Origin: Pseudoalteromonas luteoviolacea
GTDB lineage: Bacteria; Pseudomonadota; Gammaproteobacteria; Enterobacterales; Alteromonadaceae
DNA length: 64,000 nt
Reading direction: 5' to 3'
Assembly (NCBI RefSeq): GCF_000814765.1
Contig: NZ_JWIC01000004.1
Coordinates: forward strand, 1 to 64,000
This document shows, piece after piece, positions 54,382 to 63,468 of this stretch. A model generated the notes under the pieces. It made no database searches. It saw nothing but the letters and a program-made list of their open reading frames with translations, and was not told the origin of the DNA. The translations under genes and the position numbers were made by a program. Each line of letters opens with the position of its first letter. Within the stretch, counting starts at the first letter, position 1.

Positions 54382-54568
54382 CCCACTCTTGGATTTTGCT
54401 CGGACTCGGCATTTATACCGAGTTTCACCGCTTTTTGTGTTGCGCTTCTCTATTGCGTAAAAGGCCATTTAAACTTTCCCTTGAAGGGTACCTGTCCTAC
54501 TTTTTTGGAGTACCTATAGGGGCACCCTATATCGAAAAATGCGGTTCAACAAGCGTTAATGACGTAAA

Positions 54569-55591
54569 ATGGTACATATGAACAACTCAGATAAATCAGG
54601 CTCTAGCCCAGTAAATACAAGCGATTCGGCGTTTCGCCGCTTCTCCGTTGCGCCCATGTTAGATTGGACGGATCGCCACTGTCGAACATTTCATCGTAAG
54701 CTGAGTAAACACGCAGTTCTCTATACGGAAATGATCACCACGGGGGCCATCATTTATGGCAAAGGGGATTATTTAGCGTTCGGCGACCATGAAATGCCAG
54801 TTGCACTGCAGCTAGGTGGCTCCGATCCAAAAGCGTTGGCCGAGTGCGCTAAGCGCGCTCAAGAGTATGGCTATAATGAAGTGAATTTAAATGTTGGCTG
54901 TCCTTCGGATAGAGTTCAAAACGGCCGATTCGGTGCTTGTTTGATGGCTGAGCCAAACCTTGTGGCTGAGTGTGTTGCCGCGATGAAAGCTGAGGTGTCT
55001 ATCCCGGTCACAGTTAAGACTCGCATTGGTATTGATGAGCAGGATTCTTATGAGTTTTTGACTGCTTTAATAGAGGCATCTCATCAGGTTGGTTGTGATG
55101 ATTTTATTATCCACGCCCGAAAAGCCTGGTTGCAGGGGTTGAGTCCAAAAGAAAACCGAGAAATTCCACCTTTGGATTACCCGAGAGTCTATAAGTTAAA
55201 GCAAGATTATGCCGGTTTACACATCAGTATTAATGGTGGTGTTAAAACGCTGGAAGAATGTCAGCATCATTTGGCACATTTAGATGGTGTGATGGTTGGG
55301 CGAGAAGCATATAGCAATCCATTTTTATTGTCTCAAATTGATGAAAAGTTATATGGAGACGCACCTTTTACGCAAACTCGTCATGAAGTTGTGCGTAGCA
55401 TGTATGACTATTTCGAACAAGAAATGTCGCGCGGTGCTAATTTCTGGCATATCGCACGTCATATGCTTGGTATATTCCAAAATCAGCCTGGAGCACGTGG
55501 CTTCAGACGTCACTTATCTGAAAATGGACACAAGAAAGATGCGGATATTAGTGTGATGGAAAAAGCACTGACATTTGTCCCTGAAGTATAG
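54569..55591 (+). CDS. dusA: tRNA-dihydrouridine(20/20a) synthase DusA
   Basis: An FMN-dependent enzyme reducing U20/U20a in the tRNA D-loop. The 340-residue TIM-barrel protein has '[20 protein letters not shown]' at the start, the FMN/active-site segment '[20 protein letters not shown]' with catalytic Cys, '[10 protein letters not shown]', '[20 protein letters not shown]' (DusA-specific) and '[11 protein letters not shown]'. The start may be the ATG at 54569 or 54578; neither has a clear ribosome binding site. Monocistronic, closed by a strong hairpin. Confidence 0.96.
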   Translation: MVHMNNSDKSGSSPVNTSDSAFRRFSVAPMLDWTDRHCRTFHRKLSKHAVLYTEMITTGAIIYGKGDYLAFGDHEMPVALQLGGSDPKALAECAKRAQEYGYNEVNLNVGCPSDRVQNGRFGACLMAEPNLVAECVAAMKAEVSIPVTVKTRIGIDEQDSYEFLTALIEASHQVGCDDFIIHARKAWLQGLSPKENREIPPLDYPRVYKLKQDYAGLHISINGGVKTLEECQHHLAHLDGVMVGREAYSNPFLLSQIDEKLYGDAPFTQTRHEVVRSMYDYFEQEMSRGANFWHIARHMLGIFQNQPGARGFRRHLSENGHKKDADISVMEKALTFVPEV

Positions 55592-55598
55592 AAAATAG

Positions 55599-55630
55599 AT
55601 ATGACCAAAAAGGCCACTTTTTGGTCATAT
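55599..55630 (+). terminator. Hairpin terminator after dusA
   Basis: Perfect 13-bp arms (55599-55611 and 55618-55630, atatgaccaaaaa / tttttggtcatat) around loop ggccac, 8 bp after the stop. The T tract is inside the right arm rather than after it. Confidence 0.65.
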
Positions 55631-55762
55631 TAACTACAATTTGAACCTTTCATCATTTTTTACGCAGACATTCACATCCTAAGTTTCTGATAAATATATC
55701 CTTTATTACTTGGCATAAAGATTGGAACTCGTAAGTCATTATATGTTATCAAGGAACATGTT

Positions 55763-56434
55763 ATGGCTTTAATTGATCGCATCGAAGATGTAATAAAATC
55801 AGAGTTTAATACCTTACTGGGGAAATCAACACAGCCTGAGACCTATGATGATACGTCAGCTGGTATCGGAACTGCATCAGCCGTCCAGGCACTTATCGCG
55901 CAGTTAAAAGCGGAAATTGTGACAACACGTGGTCAAGCTTTCGATTGTGAGCAAGCAATCGTCCAATGGTATGAACAAGCACAGTATGCATTAACAAAAG
56001 GTCGCGAAGATTTAGCTAGGGCTGCGCTACAGGAAAGGTATGTATGCCAGCATCGACTTACTGAGATGCATTCACATATCGAAAAATTGTCGCAAACGAT
56101 CGATAAGCTGGAAAGTGATTATGCGATTTTACAAGCGCGCAAGCCAAGTCGTTATCAGAGTCAAACGCTGAAAGAGGAGTGCTTAAGAGCAAGATTGAAA
56201 TTGAAACAAGCTTTAAGCACGCCCGCAATGCAAAATTTAACAATACATATTAGCGAATGGGAAAGAAAGTTAGCACAAACAGAGTCCGAGGCAAGCTTGT
56301 CTGTTGGTGGTCAATCAGATAAAGCGCTGAGGGAGTTGAATAAGTTAATCAAAAATGAAAAAGTCGCAGCCATGCTACAGTCGTTAAAAAGCAAGGTGAT
56401 ACCAGAGTCCGCAAATAATCGTCCATCAATTTAG
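55763..56434 (+). CDS. PspA/IM30 family envelope-stress protein
   Basis: A 223-residue, wholly helical, coiled-coil-rich protein of the PspA/Vipp1/IM30 family, which assembles on stressed inner membranes. An amphipathic N-terminal helix ('ALIDRIEDVIKSEFNTLL') is followed by long heptad stretches (about 50-200; 'REDLARAALQERYVCQHRL' is the typical PspA hairpin tip region). It lacks a signal peptide. It heads a short operon with a PspC-domain gene 9 bp downstream and a membrane protein. No pspF or pspB is seen, so regulation differs from E. coli. Whether it is the main PspA or a paralogue cannot be told. Confidence 0.85.
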   Translation: MALIDRIEDVIKSEFNTLLGKSTQPETYDDTSAGIGTASAVQALIAQLKAEIVTTRGQAFDCEQAIVQWYEQAQYALTKGREDLARAALQERYVCQHRLTEMHSHIEKLSQTIDKLESDYAILQARKPSRYQSQTLKEECLRARLKLKQALSTPAMQNLTIHISEWERKLAQTESEASLSVGGQSDKALRELNKLIKNEKVAAMLQSLKSKVIPESANNRPSI

Positions 56435-56443
56435 GAGTGTAAT

Positions 56444-56644
56444 ATGTATTCAGATAGATATAAAAATACTCAGCGATATGCCGGTCAGAAAAAGATTGCA
56501 GGGGTTTGTTGTCAAGTCGCCCAAAAATTGGATTTGCCTGTGTGGGTAGTTCGGTTATTGATGGTGTTATTGGCACTAAAATTTACTTGGCCATGTATTA
56601 TCGGCTATGCCATAGGGTGGCTGTGTTTGACAAGTAAAAAATAA
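56444..56644 (+). CDS. PspC-domain small membrane protein
   Basis: A 66-residue protein that is almost only a PspC domain: 'KKIAGVCCQVAQKLDLPVWV' followed by one TM helix 'RLLMVLLALKFTWPCIIGYAIGW'. In the Psp response PspC senses membrane damage and binds PspA. Ribosome binding site 'aggag' 7 bp upstream. It lies between the PspA-like and the 108-residue membrane protein genes. Confidence 0.88.
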   Translation: MYSDRYKNTQRYAGQKKIAGVCCQVAQKLDLPVWVVRLLMVLLALKFTWPCIIGYAIGWLCLTSKK

Positions 56645-56653
56645 GGTATGGTT

Positions 56654-56977
56654 ATGAAATCAATCACTTTATTATTATTTTCAATACTGGTTGTGCTGTT
56701 ATTTTCTTGGTTATCTATGCCTTTTACTTCCTTGAGCTTATCGGGCATCTTCGAAGGGATAGGTTGGGTTGGTTTAGAGCTGTTCGGCTTTTTACTGGTC
56801 ATGATTTGTGGTTTTGCGATTTTGGCGTTACTCAGTGTTGGAATACTGGGGGTCGGGTTGGTTGTGCTCATTGGGCTAGTATTGGCATTCTTATTTAACT
56901 CGGTCATGATCGCAATTCCGCTATTTATGTTACTTGTACTTGCCTGGTTGGTTTTTGAAAAAGCCCCTGAATGCTGA
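56654..56977 (+). CDS. Small hydrophobic membrane protein in the psp-like operon
   Basis: 107 residues from the ATG at 56654, preferred over the ATG at 56648 because 'aagg' at 56643-56646 is then well spaced. Three long hydrophobic stretches (near 3-22, 30-55 and 58-100), rich in L, G, V and F, make it almost wholly membrane-embedded. No family was recognised. It follows the PspC-like gene by 9 bp, so it probably belongs to the same envelope-stress unit. Confidence 0.7.
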   Translation: MKSITLLLFSILVVLLFSWLSMPFTSLSLSGIFEGIGWVGLELFGFLLVMICGFAILALLSVGILGVGLVVLIGLVLAFLFNSVMIAIPLFMLLVLAWLVFEKAPEC

Positions 56978-57084
56978 ATGCATTTCGAGCTGATGTTTAC
57001 ATAATTTACTGTGAATTCAGTGCTCAAGCGCTGTATAATCAACGTATCTAATACTGTTGAAATCAGAATTAAAGGAATCCAGCT

Positions 57085-57603
57085 ATGCGTAAAGCTTTTG
57101 CATTTGTTTCACTTTTGTCAGTGTCTTGGTTTGGAGTGGCACATAATCATCAACATGATAGCCATGATCATCACCAGCATCATCAGGCTGTACAAGATTC
57201 AGCAGCTCTTCAGGTGAGTGGTGCGAAGATCCGAGCTTTTCTGCCAGCAGCTAAATCTACAGCTGGTTACATGACGATTTTTAATAGTACAGATAAGCCA
57301 ATCACAATTGTAAGCGCTCAAGTCGAGGGCTTGGGGCGTGTTGAAATTCATGAGCATATCCACAGTAATGGCATGATGAAAATGAGACCAGTTAAATCAC
57401 TTGTCGTGCCTGCTCACCAGCGAGTTGAATTTAAACCAGGCGGTCACCATTTGATGGGGTTTGATCCAAAAGTTAAGTTAAAAGTAGGCGAAACCCGCAA
57501 ACTCACACTATATTTCTCTGATGGTGAGAAAGTAGAAAATACGATTAAAGTTGTTTCATTAAAAGATACATTTTCTAATGAGTCACACCATCATCATCAT
57601 TAG
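57085..57603 (+). CDS. Periplasmic copper chaperone, PCu(A)C family, with His-rich ends
   Basis: A 172-residue exported protein. PCu(A)C proteins deliver Cu(I) to the CuA site of cytochrome c oxidase or buffer copper. The metal motif is intact: H89-X10-M100-X21-H122-X-M124. Signal peptide about 1-19. The mature N-terminus is a His/Asp/Gln cluster ('HNHQHDSHDHHQHHQ', 20-34) and the protein ends in five His, so it has additional natural metal-binding tails. 'aaagga' ribosome binding site. It precedes the DUF2333 gene by 8 bp. Confidence 0.92.
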   Translation: MRKAFAFVSLLSVSWFGVAHNHQHDSHDHHQHHQAVQDSAALQVSGAKIRAFLPAAKSTAGYMTIFNSTDKPITIVSAQVEGLGRVEIHEHIHSNGMMKMRPVKSLVVPAHQRVEFKPGGHHLMGFDPKVKLKVGETRKLTLYFSDGEKVENTIKVVSLKDTFSNESHHHHH

Positions 57604-57611
57604 GAGCTAGG

Positions 57612-58597
57612 ATGAAAGAATACAAAGGCAAGGTAATTGCCGCACTGCTAAGTTTTGTCGGATTAGGATATTTACTGGCAGTGTATTGGAGCTTTGAACC
57701 AGAACAATTCGATGTTGTGGAGCGTGCCAAAATACGCGCTGGTGAACAAAGTACTCCGCTTGTAACTGGTTACGTAACCACAAATACGTTAGTTGAAGTG
57801 ATGCAAACTTTGTTGAATAAGCCAGGTGGCTATTTATCAAACGACGTGTTGCCTCCAAGCGTATTAATGGACAATATGCCTGCGTGGGAGTTTGGTGTTC
57901 TAGAAATGTCTCGAGATTTGGCTTTATCTATGCGAAAAGATTTCAGCCGTTCACAATCACAGTCGACAGAGCACCCGAGTTTAAAAAAGCACAGCCTAAA
58001 TTTAATATTAGTTCAACCGCTTGGATACTGCCGAGCGCTGAGAGTGAATATCAAGCAGGTATTAACTATTTACTTGAATATCAGACTCAAATTGCGAGTC
58101 AGGCACAGGTAGACAGTCAGTTTTATGCACGAGCTGATAATTTAAGAGGCTGGTTAAAAGAAGCTGAGAAGCGGATGGGCAGTTTGAGCCAGCGCCTTAG
58201 TGCCAGCGTGGGTCAAGAGCGTATCAATACGGATTTAGCCGGAGATGCTTCCGCAGCACAGGCAACTGCGGGTATGCAACAGTCTGTAGTGAAAACATCA
58301 TGGTGGAAAATCGATGATGTATTTTATGAATCTCGTGGTGCGACATGGGCATTACTGCACTTTTTAAAAGCAGTAGAGCATGATTTTTCTGATGTACTGG
58401 AAAAGAAAAATGCCAAAATTAGCTTACAGCAAATTATCAGGGAACTAGAAGCCACACAGGAAACGGTGTGGAGCCCTGTCATTTTAAATGGAAGCGGTTT
58501 TGGTGTTGTGGCAAATCACTCATTGGTGATGGCAAATTATATCTCTAGAGCGAATGCAGCTCTAATTGAACTCAGTGAACTTTTAGCGCAAGGATAA
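57612..58597 (+). CDS. DUF2333 family protein, read across a -1 frameshift
   Basis: Two overlapping frames make one family protein. Frame one (from the ATG at 57612) encodes an N-terminal TM ('VIAALLSFVGLGYLLAVYW') and the DUF2333 half up to 'RSQSQSTEHPSLKK'. The matching continuation 'AQPKFNISSTAWILPSAESE' and everything to 58597 lie in the -1 frame. Joined at A6 (57983-57988) they give about 328 residues, normal for the family. Without a shift, frame one runs on to an unrelated tail ending at 58112. The site A-AAA-AAG is a classic slippery heptamer, so programmed frameshifting, a one-base deletion in a homopolymer and a sequencing error are all possible. Function of DUF2333 is unknown. It lies between the copper chaperone and the barrel protein in one operon. 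Confidence 0.8.
57983..57989 (+). other. Slippery heptamer A AAA AAG at the DUF2333 frame switch
   Basis: In frame one the codons read TTA AAA AAG, so the heptamer has exactly the phase used in bacterial -1 frameshifting (as in dnaX). A hairpin cgcttgg / ccgagcg lies at 58018-58037, but 28 nt downstream, further than usual, and no strong upstream Shine-Dalgarno-like stimulator was seen. One extra A in the genome would also restore the frame. Confidence 0.55.
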
Positions 58598-58601
58598 AAA
58601 A

Positions 58602-59363
58602 ATGAAAAAGTATTGTTTAGCGGCAGCGTTGTCTCTGGCTTGCCTTACACCTGCAGCACATGCTGATACTTTATTAGGTTTATATTTAGGAGCCGAAGGG
58701 TGGAGTAATGATCCTGAAGGCAGCTTTGCAGAAAAAGGCAACCTTCAAACGTTTGATTTTGAAGATGAAACTTTTTCTAGTTTCTATGCCGCGCTTGAGC
58801 ACCCTGTCCCTCTCGTACCAAATGTTAAGCTGAAATACACTGAGCTTGAGTTGGTAGGTAGCACAACGCTGACTGACACTTTTGAGTTCGGTGACAGCAA
58901 CTTCACAGTTGGTACGACAGCCAATACAGTCGCAGACTTAAACCACATTGATTATATTTTTTACTATGAGTTATTTGACAACGACCTCGTTTCTTTTGAC
59001 TTCGGTATTAATGCCAAGCAGTTTGATGCAGATGTTGTTGTGACTGGTGATGTAAATGGCACTCAAATAACAGAAGCCGTTGATTTTTCTGGTTTTGTTC
59101 CGCTTGGTTACTTAAGAGCTGAAGTTGGTTTGCCTTTGACTGGATTAAGCGTGTTTGCTGAGGGAAGTTTATTGGCTATTGATGACAGTAAGATCCAAGA
59201 CTATCAAGTTGGTATCGCTTGGGAGTTTATTGATAATCTAGCTGTGGATGTTGCGGTGAGAGCAGGTTACCGCTCTCTAGTGCTTGAACTAGATGATATT
59301 GATGACTTTGACTCAGACATTGATGCTTCTGGCCCATTTGCTGGCTTACAGGTGCATTTCTAA
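58602..59363 (+). CDS. Outer-membrane beta-barrel protein, TIGR04219-like
   Basis: A 253-residue exported protein: signal peptide about 1-21 (ending 'AAHA'), then alternating amphipathic strands with acidic loops and a terminal 'FAGLQVHF', the aromatic end expected for a Bam-inserted barrel. The pattern ('LGLYLGAEGWSNDPEGSF' at the start; 'VPNVKLKYTELE' and 'DYIFYYELFDN') fits the TIGR04219 family of small marine gammaproteobacterial barrels. Function unknown. It starts 4 bp after the DUF2333 stop and ends at a terminator. Confidence 0.85.
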   Translation: MKKYCLAAALSLACLTPAAHADTLLGLYLGAEGWSNDPEGSFAEKGNLQTFDFEDETFSSFYAALEHPVPLVPNVKLKYTELELVGSTTLTDTFEFGDSNFTVGTTANTVADLNHIDYIFYYELFDNDLVSFDFGINAKQFDADVVVTGDVNGTQITEAVDFSGFVPLGYLRAEVGLPLTGLSVFAEGSLLAIDDSKIQDYQVGIAWEFIDNLAVDVAVRAGYRSLVLELDDIDDFDSDIDASGPFAGLQVHF

Positions 59364-59396
59364 GCACATAATGATTCATTGATAATGACCGAATAG

Positions 59397-59431
59397 CCCA
59401 CTGATGATTAGTATTGTCAGTGGGTTTTTTT
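59397..59431 (+). terminator. Rho-independent terminator after the barrel gene
   Basis: Stem cccactga / tcagtggg with a 12-nt loop is followed by seven T. It closes the copper chaperone-DUF2333-barrel operon and faces the convergent gene at 59443. Confidence 0.9.
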
Positions 59432-59442
59432 ATAGACCAACG

Positions 59443-60312
59443 CTATTCGAAGGTTAGGGTAAATTCGTCTTCCAGCGTTTTACTGAGCAGCTGCCGATAG
59501 GTTTTATTGACTGGTGTATTGATTAGTTTTTTCAGCTCGTCTCCTGTTTGTGTCAATTTATAATAGCTGAGTACGAGGTCATTGCTTTTTGCTTCAAAGT
59601 TCACTTTTTTATTTTGATATATTAATGTGAGCGACTGTCCTTTTTGCAAGCTGGCTGATTCTATTTCTTGACGGTACATTAAATTAATGTCCATGAGCGT
59701 TAAAATATGTGGAAAGCTCAACCCAGCCTGTGCCAAGTTGATCGTTTCGGTGCTTCCCTTGCGCAGTAAATCTAGAATTGAGGGCTTTTTATAGAAGCCT
59801 AGTATAATGAGATAGCTATCTTCTTTTTCTAGGTATCCGCACAGAGATGCGCATTTTTGTAGGGCTTCTGCTTCACGTTGCGTCATAAGTTTTAAAGTTT
59901 GCAAGCTTTTAATCGAAAATGTACCTGGGGAAATAGACTCTCCGACTAAAATTTTGGCCCACAGTTTTTGCATTGTGTGATTGGCAATGTCTTCTGCGAG
60001 AGAGATAAAGTGTTCTAGCCAGTCTGGATCTGGGCGTCCTCGGCTGGTGACGTCAGGGCATAAGGTTAATGACATCCCCATGACAGCCTCAATATTCTGT
60101 TGTCGCTGTATCTTTTTTAATTGTTGTCGCTTGAGTGCCCGTTTTAACGTGCCATGTTGACTACTGATAAAAAAATTATTCTGCTGGGCGTTATTCGGGG
60201 TATAACGTCCGTTTGGTTGTGCTGGTTTAATCTGTTTTGTCATGGCATAGCCAAGCTTTTCCTCTATGAGTAAAGCTAAGCTGGATCTTGCTTGGGCACT
60301 TTTTATGGTCAT
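59443..60312 (-). CDS. TIGR03899 family protein
   Basis: A 289-residue cytoplasmic protein resembling the TIGR03899 family (related to DUF2806) of Vibrio, Shewanella and relatives. Features: a basic helix near 50-75 ('LKRALKRQQLKKIQRQQN'), 'DPDWLEHFISLAEDIAN' then 'MQKLWAKILVGESISPGTFS', the best conserved family block, and a beta-rich second half. No catalytic motif is apparent and the function is unknown. Its start overlaps the upstream gene's stop by 4 bp. Confidence 0.82.
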   Translation of the reverse strand: MTIKSAQARSSLALLIEEKLGYAMTKQIKPAQPNGRYTPNNAQQNNFFISSQHGTLKRALKRQQLKKIQRQQNIEAVMGMSLTLCPDVTSRGRPDPDWLEHFISLAEDIANHTMQKLWAKILVGESISPGTFSIKSLQTLKLMTQREAEALQKCASLCGYLEKEDSYLIILGFYKKPSILDLLRKGSTETINLAQAGLSFPHILTLMDINLMYRQEIESASLQKGQSLTLIYQNKKVNFEAKSNDLVLSYYKLTQTGDELKKLINTPVNKTYRQLLSKTLEDEFTLTFE

Positions 60313-60842
60313 CTTTCGGATTGTCCCATTGTTTGTAGTTGGAGTTGGGAGTTCATTTCATTGACAGCTGTTTGTATTATTTTTTCTAAATAATGTTTGG
60401 TCAATAGCGCATTCAAGCTACCGACAAGCGGAGACAGTACTTCTCCTTGAACGACTATTGTGAGGTGTTGTGTTGCTGGTTGTAAATGAATCCGCATTCT
60501 AGCCTGATGCTCATCATGAAAACGGAGATGGTATTGCAGTTCATGAGATTTTTTTTCAATCAGTGTCGCATCGACTCTACCTCCAGAGTGATTGAAGGCA
60601 ACGAACCCTCCTACTTTTTCCGCATTCTGCATAGTGATGAGTTGTATTTTACTCGACTCCAAAACGCTAACTGCTTGTACCCAGCTACTTGTAGAAAGTA
60701 GAAACTCTGATGTATTTGGACCCGCGTTCGAAATAGGAGTTGAGACAGTAAGACGATAGGTTGTAGGTAATATATTGACGGTAAGCAGGCAAACAAGGGC
60801 ACTAAAAATAATCACTTTTAAAGTTGTTTGAAATAGTTGCAC
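60309..60842 (-). CDS. Membrane-anchored protein of unknown function (177 aa)
   Basis: One N-terminal TM helix (about 8-26, 'VIIFSALVCLLTVNILP') and a 150-residue exported or periplasmic beta-alpha domain with a long C-terminal helix ('LTKHYLEKIIQTAVNEMNS'). The pattern of strands ending in a helix resembles SRPBCC/START-type folds that carry a TM anchor, but no clear family was recognised. It is the first gene of a two-gene minus-strand operon with the TIGR03899 gene. It is divergent from the response regulator at 61022. Confidence 0.7.
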   Translation of the reverse strand: MQLFQTTLKVIIFSALVCLLTVNILPTTYRLTVSTPISNAGPNTSEFLLSTSSWVQAVSVLESSKIQLITMQNAEKVGGFVAFNHSGGRVDATLIEKKSHELQYHLRFHDEHQARMRIHLQPATQHLTIVVQGEVLSPLVGSLNALLTKHYLEKIIQTAVNEMNSQLQLQTMGQSER

Positions 60843-61021
60843 TTGAGCTCCTTGGACGTTTTATTTACGCCTTTACTGAGCGCAAGTATTTGAACATCGT
60901 CTATAATATTACTTGGGTGTTAATGAATGTAGAACACGATAGTAAAAACCTATCATATTTTATAAGATGAACCATAGAGAAAGCTGCTCTTGCAGAATTG
61001 ATGTGATTAAGCATAAGGTGG

Positions 61022-63223
61022 ATGATGGCGTCTGAGCAAGAAGATTTTCTGTTTGCAGATCAAGAAGTTTCCCATGATACCCAGGAGAGTGAAACGGGGT
61101 TTTGGGACGTATTGGTTGTGGACGATGATCCTGAAATACACTCTGTGACTAAGCTCGCATTGTCTGGTGTTGAGTTTTGGGGGAAAACCTTGCGTTTCCA
61201 CCATGCATACTCTGGTAAAGAAGCCGTTGAGTCTCTGAAAAACCAACCTGAAGTATGCGTCTTGTTACTAGACGTAGTAATGGAAAGTGATGATGCTGGG
61301 TTAAATGTAGTAAAACAGGTTCGAGAAGAGATCGGTAACCATGCGGTACGTATTATTTTACGTACTGGTCAGCCTGGATATGCACCAGAAGAAAAAGTCA
61401 TACGTGAATACGACATCAATGATTATAAAATGAAAACAGAGCTTACTCGCGGTAAGCTCGTCACTTCATTGATGACTGCGATTCGATCATATCAACAGAT
61501 TTGCGAACTAGAGCAGCAAAGCATTGCATTAGCAAATATCTTAGATGCATCTCAAGCCATTTTGGGCCATACAGACATGGTCTCATTCGGCAAGGCTGTG
61601 GTATTACAATTGGCGAAAATAATTGGTGCACATAGCAATGGCTTGGTTGCGGGGGTTAGTAATGGATCTCGGGTGATTATCTTTGGAGGCACAGAGCATT
61701 TTGATGAATTTATCGGTCAGGGGCTTGAGCAGCTAGATAATGGTCGAGTGATCATGCAAGTTCAAAACTGCTTCGATAGAGAGGTGCATCAACACACGGA
61801 TCACGACATTACCTTTTTATTGAAAGGCAAAAGCCGCAAAGCTGCAATTTTCGTAGAAATTGAAACTCCACCTACGCCTTCACAACTCCAGTTTGCGGAA
61901 ATTTTTCTAACGAACGTGGGTGTTGGTGTCGATAATATTAAACTGATTAACGAATTGCGAGATGTTGCCTACAAAGATACATTAACGCGCCTTCCGAATC
62001 GCGCCAACTTCGTTGATTTAATTGCTCAATATTATCAGCCTGGTAGCGATGATCTCGTATTTGTTTTGCTCGATATTGCACAGTTTTCAGATATTAATAA
62101 TGGACTGGGTCAAGAAGTCGGTAATTTGCTGTTGTTGGCAGTCAAAGAACGGCTATGTATGGAGTTTCCTCAAAGTCAGTTACTGTCACGCATAGGGGCA
62201 GATGTGTTTGGTTTATTACTCCCTAGCCAAATATTTGATGAACAGAATTTTATAGATACGATTACGGTACCCTACCAAGCAGGTGAGCATGTTTTGACGA
62301 TGCATTTTCATATTGGTGTTTGTCGCCAAACAGACTTTCATCATTTGGGGTTGGAGACATTAAAGCTGGCGTATATTGCCTTGAATCAAGCAAAGCAAGC
62401 CAATAAGATTTTAGATTGGTATACACCAGATTTAGAAGAAAAAATGGCTTGGCGGCTGGGACTTATTCGACAGCTTCGACAAGACTTTGAATTGAACAAA
62501 TTAGAAATTTGGTATCAGCCTCAATTCAGTTTGGAAACGAATCAAGTGATTGGTTGTGAGGCTTTACTGCGCTGGCCTTCCGGAAATGGTGACTATATCT
62601 CGCCTGGGATTTTTGTCCCACTTGCTGAAGATTCAGGTTTAATTGTTGATATTGGGCAGTGGGTGCTGGAGCAAGCGTGTAAATTACAACAGCAGCTGAG
62701 TGCGCAAAATATAGATATTAGTGTTGCAGTTAACGTATCAGTCCCTCAATTTAAAGTGAGTGATTATGCTGAGCAAGTAAAAAGCACCATTGTCAGCCAC
62801 CACGTTTCACCAGAAAAAATCGAACTGGAAGTAACAGAAAGCGTGGTGATGGACGAAATAAAAACAGTGATTGAAACGCTGGGGGAGCTCAAAACATTTG
62901 GTGTGGAAGTGGCCATTGATGACTTCGGCACTGGCTTTTCGTCATTAAGTTATTTACAGCAATTACCGCTGGCGCGGTTGAAAATCGATAGAGCATTTGT
63001 GAAGGGGATCCCTGACTCCGATAGTGGTGCTATCGCTGAACTTGTTATTTCGTTAGGCAGACACCTTGGGTTAAAAACCATTGCAGAAGGGGTCGAAACG
63101 CAAGAGCAAGCAGATGTGCTCAAAAAGCTTGGGTGTGACGAAGTGCAGGGTTTCCTGTTGGCAAAGCCTATGCCTAAAGGTGAACTTTTGAAGTTTTTAG
63201 GCGCCAGTGATGGCGCTCAGTGA
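61022..63223 (+). CDS. Response regulator with DUF3369, degenerate GGDEF and EAL domains (c-di-GMP phosphodiesterase)
   Basis: A 733-residue signalling protein. The receiver domain (about 28-155) has D34-D36 and phospho-acceptor D84 ('LLLDVVMESDDAG'). The DUF3369 region (about 170-320) is typical of this architecture. The GGDEF site reads 'GADVF' at 392-396, so cyclase activity is not expected. The EAL domain (about 475-725) keeps 'EALLRW' (E513), 'VNVS', 'LEVTES', 'IDDFGTGFSSL' and 'AEGVETQEQ', so it should hydrolyse c-di-GMP. Start: ATG 61022 or 61025, with 'aaggtgg' directly before. No partner kinase is adjacent. Confidence 0.95.
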   Translation: MMASEQEDFLFADQEVSHDTQESETGFWDVLVVDDDPEIHSVTKLALSGVEFWGKTLRFHHAYSGKEAVESLKNQPEVCVLLLDVVMESDDAGLNVVKQVREEIGNHAVRIILRTGQPGYAPEEKVIREYDINDYKMKTELTRGKLVTSLMTAIRSYQQICELEQQSIALANILDASQAILGHTDMVSFGKAVVLQLAKIIGAHSNGLVAGVSNGSRVIIFGGTEHFDEFIGQGLEQLDNGRVIMQVQNCFDREVHQHTDHDITFLLKGKSRKAAIFVEIETPPTPSQLQFAEIFLTNVGVGVDNIKLINELRDVAYKDTLTRLPNRANFVDLIAQYYQPGSDDLVFVLLDIAQFSDINNGLGQEVGNLLLLAVKERLCMEFPQSQLLSRIGADVFGLLLPSQIFDEQNFIDTITVPYQAGEHVLTMHFHIGVCRQTDFHHLGLETLKLAYIALNQAKQANKILDWYTPDLEEKMAWRLGLIRQLRQDFELNKLEIWYQPQFSLETNQVIGCEALLRWPSGNGDYISPGIFVPLAEDSGLIVDIGQWVLEQACKLQQQLSAQNIDISVAVNVSVPQFKVSDYAEQVKSTIVSHHVSPEKIELEVTESVVMDEIKTVIETLGELKTFGVEVAIDDFGTGFSSLSYLQQLPLARLKIDRAFVKGIPDSDSGAIAELVISLGRHLGLKTIAEGVETQEQADVLKKLGCDEVQGFLLAKPMPKGELLKFLGASDGAQ

Positions 63224-63468
63224 GCCAAATTGGCAGTGCAATAGTTATCTAAAACGCATCATCGTGCTTGATAGCAAAGCACGATATACGACTTATATAA
63301 CCGGATAAGTTGACAATATGCATTACTCTATTTAGATATAAATTTTATTTTAGACTAATAATTACAGTAAATTAGATATTTTAGTTTGATATTTCGACAC
63401 ATTTAGTGCGGTAGCATGCATCGCTGAGGTATAATAAGAACCTTGCAAATTATTTGAGCCGTCACTCT

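Larger units (their letters stand above)
53891..54568. other. Intergenic region with possible decayed coding sequence, upstream of dusA
   Basis: About 680 bp without an intact gene. It opens with a small hairpin (tactaa / ttagta, 53892-53908). A short plus-strand frame at 54042-54155 (TTG start, 'FIDIEDELFSSIGVNRDF') has coding-like codon use but no family. A minus-strand remnant (54139-54349) is listed separately. A dusA promoter candidate lies at 54353-54381. The plus frame at 54396-54581 seems non-coding. Confidence 0.5.

Noticed and set aside
54396..54581. 61-codon plus-strand ORF before dusA
   Set aside because: Overlaps the dusA start in another frame, lacks a ribosome binding site and shows no coding pattern; more likely dusA leader.
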